NCBI RefSeq assembly: GCF_008124625.1
Contig: NZ_VNHM01000008.1
Span: forward strand, 87,737 to 151,736
Origin: Desulfallas thermosapovorans DSM 6562
GTDB taxonomy: Bacteria; Bacillota; Desulfotomaculia; Desulfotomaculales; Desulfallaceae
DNA length: 64,000 bases
Reading direction: 5' to 3'
The translations under genes and the position numbers were made by a program. Shown here one piece after another: positions 59,875 to 64,000 of the stretch. Position 1 is the stretch's first letter; each line of letters opens with the position of its first letter. A model generated the notes under the pieces. It saw nothing but the letters and a program-made list of their open reading frames with translations, was not told the DNA's origin and made no database searches.

Positions 59875-61896
59875 ATGCCAAGGTTTAGAGATCCAAGCCT
59901 GAACAGCCGGCCCTCGAACAAGTCACCGCGGGTTATCGATCCTAAAAACGTCAAGCGGACCGTTGACCCCGCAGCTCTGGAAATGATCGATGTGGCCAAG
60001 GAAAAAGGGATAATTACAGCTTTTGACCGGGTACTGGCCCAGCAACCGCAATGTCAATTCGGCTACAAAGGTATTTGCTGCCGTTTTTGCATGATGGGGC
60101 CTTGCCGTATTAAAGCCGATGAAGGTCCTGCCAGCAGGGGTATTTGTGGTGCTAACGCCTGGACCATCGTGGCCCGTAGCGTCGGTCTGATGATCCTAAC
60201 GGGTTGCGCATCCCACGCCCAGCACGGCAACCATATCTCCCACGTAATGGAAATGATTGCTGAAGGTAAAGCACCTGATTATTCCATTAAAGACCCGGAA
60301 AAGCTGATTAGAATATGCAAAAAGGTAGACATAGAAACCGAAGGTAAAGATGAGAAAACCCTGGCCAAGGAGTTGGCCGAAAAAGCCCTGGCCGATTTCA
60401 AACGGCTTAAGGGTGAAGGCGAAGCCACCTGGATTACCAACATGGTTACCAAGGAAAGACTTCAAAACTACCGGGAACGTAATGTAATGCCCCACGGCAT
60501 TCATGCCACCATTTCCGACCTGGTTACCCAGGCTCACGTGGGTATGGACAATGACCCGGTAAACCTGGTGTTCAGTGCTGTGCGGGTAGGTTTGGCCGAC
60601 CTGGCCGGCAAGTGGATTGCCACGGACCTTTCGGATATTATTTTCGGCACCCCGGAGCCCGTTATGAGTGAGGCCAATATGGGTGTTCTGGACCCCTCCA
60701 AGGTTAATATTATTCTACACGGTCACAATCCGTTGCTCAGTGAAATGATCGTGGCTGCGGCCCGGGAACTGGAAGATGAAGCCAAGGCCGCCGGTGCTGC
60801 GGGCATCCAGCTGTCCGGCATTTGCTGCACCGGTAACGAAGTACTGATGCGTCAGGGAGTACCCCTGGTCACTTCTTTCTCCTCCCAGGAACTGGCCATC
60901 TGCACCGGTGCTGTGGACTGTATGGTAGTGGACGTGCAGTGCATAATGCCCGGTCTTAATACTGTGGCCCAGTGCTTTGGTACTAAATTGATCACCACCG
61001 CTGATATCGTGAAAAACCCCGGTACCATGCATATCGATTACCAGGAAGCCACAGCCATGGAAAATGCCCGGGAAGTTATCCGAGAGGCGATAGCTGCCTA
61101 TAAAGAGCGCGGTAACCGCCCCGTGCATATCCCCAATATAAAGAACAAAGTTGTGGCCGGCTGGAGCCTGGAAGCTATCTTTGAGCTGTTTAAAACTGTT
61201 AATGCCGATAACCCCGTCAGAGTCTTAAACGATGCTATACTGAGCGGCGAGCTGAAAGGCGTTATTTTAATGGCCGGCTGCAACAACCTGAAGACATTCC
61301 ACGACCAGGCCCACCTGGAAATTACCAAAGCCATGTTGAAGAACGATGTGCTGGTTATTTCCACCGGTTGCAACGCCCAGGCCTGCGCCAAAGCCGGTCT
61401 GATGGATCCCGAAAAAGTGGATGAATACTGCGGTGAAGGACTCAAGAGTTTCTACAAGCGCATCAGCGCCAACGCCAATCTGAAGTATGGCCTGCCGCCG
61501 GTGCTTCATATCGGCTCTTGCGTAGACAACTCCCGGGCAGCTGAATTATTGATGTTAATGGCGGAAGATCTGGGCGTGGATACCCCGAAAGTGCCGTTTG
61601 TAGCCTCCGCTCCTGAAGCCATGAGTGGTAAAGCCACCAGTATCGGCACCTGGGCCGTAACCATCGGCCTGCCCACCCACGTTGGTACCATGCCGCCGGT
61701 GGAAGGCTGTGACCTTATTTACAGCATTCTCACCCAGGTGGCCGGCGACGTATTCGGCGGTTATTTCATTCTCGAGCCCGATATTGAAACATCGATTCAA
61801 AAACTACTTAATGCTCTGGAATATAGAACCTGGAAACTGGGCGTACACCGCCGGGTAGCCGAGGATTTGGAAACCGGCCTGTGCCAAAACTGGTAA
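59875..61896 (+). CDS. cooS: Ni-CO dehydrogenase catalytic subunit of the CODH/ACS complex
   Basis: A 673-aa enzyme that interconverts CO2 and CO at the Ni-Fe-S C-cluster. N-terminal cysteines for the B/D clusters are in CQFGYKGICCRFCMMGPCRI (near residue 59). Further motifs are the segment GNHISHVMEM, LSGICCTGNEVLMR, and later CNNLK, STGCNAQACAKAG and HIGSCVDNSRA, which contribute C-cluster ligands. With acsB 27 nt downstream it is the CODH half of bifunctional CODH/ACS (also called acsA). It supplies CO to acetyl-CoA synthase through an internal tunnel. Confidence 0.97.
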   Translation: MPRFRDPSLNSRPSNKSPRVIDPKNVKRTVDPAALEMIDVAKEKGIITAFDRVLAQQPQCQFGYKGICCRFCMMGPCRIKADEGPASRGICGANAWTIVARSVGLMILTGCASHAQHGNHISHVMEMIAEGKAPDYSIKDPEKLIRICKKVDIETEGKDEKTLAKELAEKALADFKRLKGEGEATWITNMVTKERLQNYRERNVMPHGIHATISDLVTQAHVGMDNDPVNLVFSAVRVGLADLAGKWIATDLSDIIFGTPEPVMSEANMGVLDPSKVNIILHGHNPLLSEMIVAAARELEDEAKAAGAAGIQLSGICCTGNEVLMRQGVPLVTSFSSQELAICTGAVDCMVVDVQCIMPGLNTVAQCFGTKLITTADIVKNPGTMHIDYQEATAMENAREVIREAIAAYKERGNRPVHIPNIKNKVVAGWSLEAIFELFKTVNADNPVRVLNDAILSGELKGVILMAGCNNLKTFHDQAHLEITKAMLKNDVLVISTGCNAQACAKAGLMDPEKVDEYCGEGLKSFYKRISANANLKYGLPPVLHIGSCVDNSRAAELLMLMAEDLGVDTPKVPFVASAPEAMSGKATSIGTWAVTIGLPTHVGTMPPVEGCDLIYSILTQVAGDVFGGYFILEPDIETSIQKLLNALEYRTWKLGVHRRVAEDLETGLCQNW

Positions 61897-61923
61897 ACCA
61901 CTACGAAAGGGAGGGAAATAGAA

Positions 61924-64000
61924 GTGAGCGAAGCCATTAACTTCGATCAAATTTTTGAAGGCGCCATAGAACCGGGCAAGGAGCCCAAGAAGCTGTTCAA
62001 GGAAGCTTATGAGGGCACCATTACCGCCCTTAGCTACGCTGAGATTTTGTTAAATCAGGCTATCCGTACCTACGGCAAGGACCATCCCGTGGGATATCCC
62101 GATACAGCTTACTACCTGCCGGTCATCCGCTGCCTGAGTGGTGAAGAAATCAAGACCCTGGGCGATATGGTACCGGTATTGAACCGGATGCGTAATGCCG
62201 TCAAAGAAGAGAAAACCTTTGCCAACGCCCGCAAGTGGGGCGAAGCAACCTGGTACGCCGCCGATATCATCGAAGCAATCAGGTACATTAAGAATACTCC
62301 GGAAAACCCGCTGCACGTTGCTCCCTGGACTGGATTCATCGGTGACCCCGTGGTGCGCCAGTACGGCACCAAAATGGTGGACTGGACCATTCCCGGTGAA
62401 GCTGTCATCCTGGGCCGGGCCAAGGACAGCAAGTCAGCCAAGAAAATAGTGGACAGCCTGATGGCCAAAGGTCTAATGCTGTTCTTATGCGATGAAATAA
62501 TTGAGCAGTTACTGGAGGAAGGCGTCAAGCTAGGTGTGGACTACATCGCATACCCGCTGGGCAACTTCACCCAGGTGGTACACGCCGCCAACTACGCCCT
62601 GCGGGCCGGTATGATGTTCGGCGGTATCAAACCCGGCGACTATGACGCCCAGCGCGATTACCAGCGCCGCCGCGTGCTGGCCTTCATCCTGTACCTGGGC
62701 GAGCATGATATGGTCAAAACCGCAGCCGCTATGGGTGCCATCAACGTGGGCTTCCCGGTCATCACCGACCAGGAACTGCCCGAAGACAAGCAAATTAAAG
62801 ACTGGTTCATCAGCGAGCCCGACTACGACAAAATCGTCCAAACCTGCCTTGAAGTACGGGGCATCAAAATTACCACTGTGGATATCGACGTACCCATCAC
62901 CGTGGGTCCCGCCTTTGAAGGCGAATCCATCCGCAAGAAAGACATGTACGTGGAATTCGGCGGCACCAAAACCCCCGGCTTCGAGCTGGTACGTATGGGT
63001 GACGATACCATCGAAGACGGCAAAATTGAGCTGGTGGGACCGGATATCGATACTGTGGCCGAAGGTGGCAGAATGCCCCTGGGTATTGTAGTGGACGTTT
63101 ACGGTCGCAAAATGCAGGAAGACTTTGAACCCGTGTTGGAGCGCCGCATTCACTACTTCACCAACTACGGCGAAGGTTTGTGGCACGTAGCCCAGCGGGA
63201 TATTATGTGGGTACGAATCAGTAAAGATGCCTATGCCAAGGGCTTCCGCCTCAAGCATATCGGTGAAATACTGTACGCCAAATTCAAGTCCGAATTCTCC
63301 TCTATCGTAGACCGGATTGCTGTAACAATTTACAGTGATGAACAAAAAGTACTGGAAATGCGGGAAGTAGCACGGGAATACTACAAGAGGCGTGACGACC
63401 GCCTCAAGGAACTGCGGGATGAGAAAGTGGACACCTTCTATTCCTGCACCCTGTGCCAGAGCTTTGCGCCCACCCACGTGTGCGTCATCGCCCCCGAGCG
63501 GGTCGGCCTGTGCGGCGCGGTGAGCTGGCTGGATGCCAAGGCGGCTTATGAAATTAACCCGCACGGTGCTAACCAGCCCATTCCCAAGGAAGGCGTCATT
63601 GACGATGTCAAGGGCCAGTGGAAGTCCTTCAACGAATTTACCTATAACAACTCGCAACGCAACATTGAAGCTGTTAACTTCTACACCATCATGGAATACC
63701 CGATGACCTCCTGCGGCTGCTTCGAATGTATCCTGGCCATGGTGCCCGAGTGCAACGGCTTCATGGTGGTTAACCGGGAGCATGGCGGCATGACCCCGTC
63801 CGGTATGACCTTCTCCACCCTGGCCGGTACCATCGGCGGCGGTGCCCAGATGCCCGGCTTCATGGGTATCGGTAAATCATACCTGGCTTCACCCAAGTTT
63901 GTACCCGCCGACGGCGGCCTGGGCAGGCTGGTCTGGATGCCCAAGGCACTGAAGGAAGAGTTGCGGACCGCCTTGGAGGAAGCTGCTGAAAACGCCGGTT
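61924..64000 (+). CDS. acsB: Acetyl-CoA synthase AcsB (partial, runs off the window)
   Basis: 692 codons are visible of an expected total near 730, open at the right edge. It starts GTG 61924 behind GGGAGGG (first residues SEAINFDQIFEGAIEPGKEP). It joins CO, a methyl group from the corrinoid protein and CoA. A-cluster ligands are present: SCTLCQSFAPTHVC, RVGLCG and SCGCFEC. The N-terminal part contacts CODH. The corrinoid protein and methyltransferase genes should follow outside the window. Confidence 0.96.
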   Translation, partial: MSEAINFDQIFEGAIEPGKEPKKLFKEAYEGTITALSYAEILLNQAIRTYGKDHPVGYPDTAYYLPVIRCLSGEEIKTLGDMVPVLNRMRNAVKEEKTFANARKWGEATWYAADIIEAIRYIKNTPENPLHVAPWTGFIGDPVVRQYGTKMVDWTIPGEAVILGRAKDSKSAKKIVDSLMAKGLMLFLCDEIIEQLLEEGVKLGVDYIAYPLGNFTQVVHAANYALRAGMMFGGIKPGDYDAQRDYQRRRVLAFILYLGEHDMVKTAAAMGAINVGFPVITDQELPEDKQIKDWFISEPDYDKIVQTCLEVRGIKITTVDIDVPITVGPAFEGESIRKKDMYVEFGGTKTPGFELVRMGDDTIEDGKIELVGPDIDTVAEGGRMPLGIVVDVYGRKMQEDFEPVLERRIHYFTNYGEGLWHVAQRDIMWVRISKDAYAKGFRLKHIGEILYAKFKSEFSSIVDRIAVTIYSDEQKVLEMREVAREYYKRRDDRLKELRDEKVDTFYSCTLCQSFAPTHVCVIAPERVGLCGAVSWLDAKAAYEINPHGANQPIPKEGVIDDVKGQWKSFNEFTYNNSQRNIEAVNFYTIMEYPMTSCGCFECILAMVPECNGFMVVNREHGGMTPSGMTFSTLAGTIGGGAQMPGFMGIGKSYLASPKFVPADGGLGRLVWMPKALKEELRTALEEAAENAG

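Noticed and set aside
62530..63783. 417-aa open frame on the minus strand across acsB
   Set aside because: Its antisense partner is unmistakably AcsB with A-cluster cysteines; the minus frame is a codon-bias shadow.
1..64000. CRISPR arrays, tRNA or rRNA genes, insertion sequences, prophage
   Set aside because: No regularly spaced repeats, cloverleaf-like conserved tRNA ends, rRNA signatures, transposase or phage genes were seen on reading both strands.

Overview
The window looks like the chromosome of an anaerobic, spore-forming member of the Firmicutes of the Desulfotomaculum/Pelotomaculum type (Peptococcaceae and relatives). The grounds are gene content only: a Wood-Ljungdahl CO dehydrogenase/acetyl-CoA synthase pair at the right end, several hydrogenase systems, an Hdr/Mvh electron-transfer operon, an alpha/beta-type small acid-soluble spore protein, frequent TTG and GTG starts behind strong GGAGG sites, and many single-gene operons closed by hairpins. 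The species cannot be named from sequence alone. No rRNA, tRNA, CRISPR array or transposase was seen.

Layout. 1-4.8 kb: methionine-type binding lipoprotein, SRAP protein, a Mef-like efflux gene with a leader peptide and attenuator, and a flavodiiron protein. 4.8-11.2 kb (minus strand): the H-cluster maturation operon (TM1266-type regulator, hydF, hydE, hydG), behind a signalling-type cluster of DRTGG protein, RsbW-like ATPase and an [FeFe]-hydrogenase-like protein. 11.4-13.3 kb: MarR regulator and MATE pump. 13.5-18.4 kb: tatA, tatC and a Tat-exported [FeFe] hydrogenase (carrying a frameshift) with its ferredoxin and NrfD-type membrane subunits. 18.6-20.4 kb: LysR and AraC regulators. 20.4-26.9 kb (minus strand): two Mg-chelatase-like AAA+ genes, then an NitT/TauT-type ABC importer with a TetR regulator and a matching operator palindrome. 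27-32 kb: small proteins, and a feoA, split feoB and DtxR/MntR iron cluster. 32-36.5 kb: two-component system, CBS protein, GerMN lipoprotein and SASP. 36.7-50.3 kb: a long plus-strand block with tandem HdrA, MvhD, MvhG and MvhA, then the maturation protease and hypABCDEF. 50.5-59.5 kb: ccdA/resA-like pair, DNA-binding and SWIM proteins, malic enzyme, MBL-fold protein, PadR with a signal-less tungstate-binding-like protein, a TauE/SafE permease and two CGGC proteins. 59.9-64 kb: cooS and acsB (acsB runs off the end).

The common theme is hydrogen, one-carbon and metal metabolism. An outward-facing [FeFe] hydrogenase, a cytoplasmic Mvh/Hdr hydrogenase and a putative hydrogen sensor lie near the genes that build both the H-cluster and the NiFe cofactor. 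The most unusual feature is an in-frame UGA in mvhA. It falls exactly at the second cysteine of the L1 motif, the residue that bridges Ni and Fe in known enzymes, and a SECIS-like hairpin follows it. This suggests a selenocysteine at a position where I know of no precedent.
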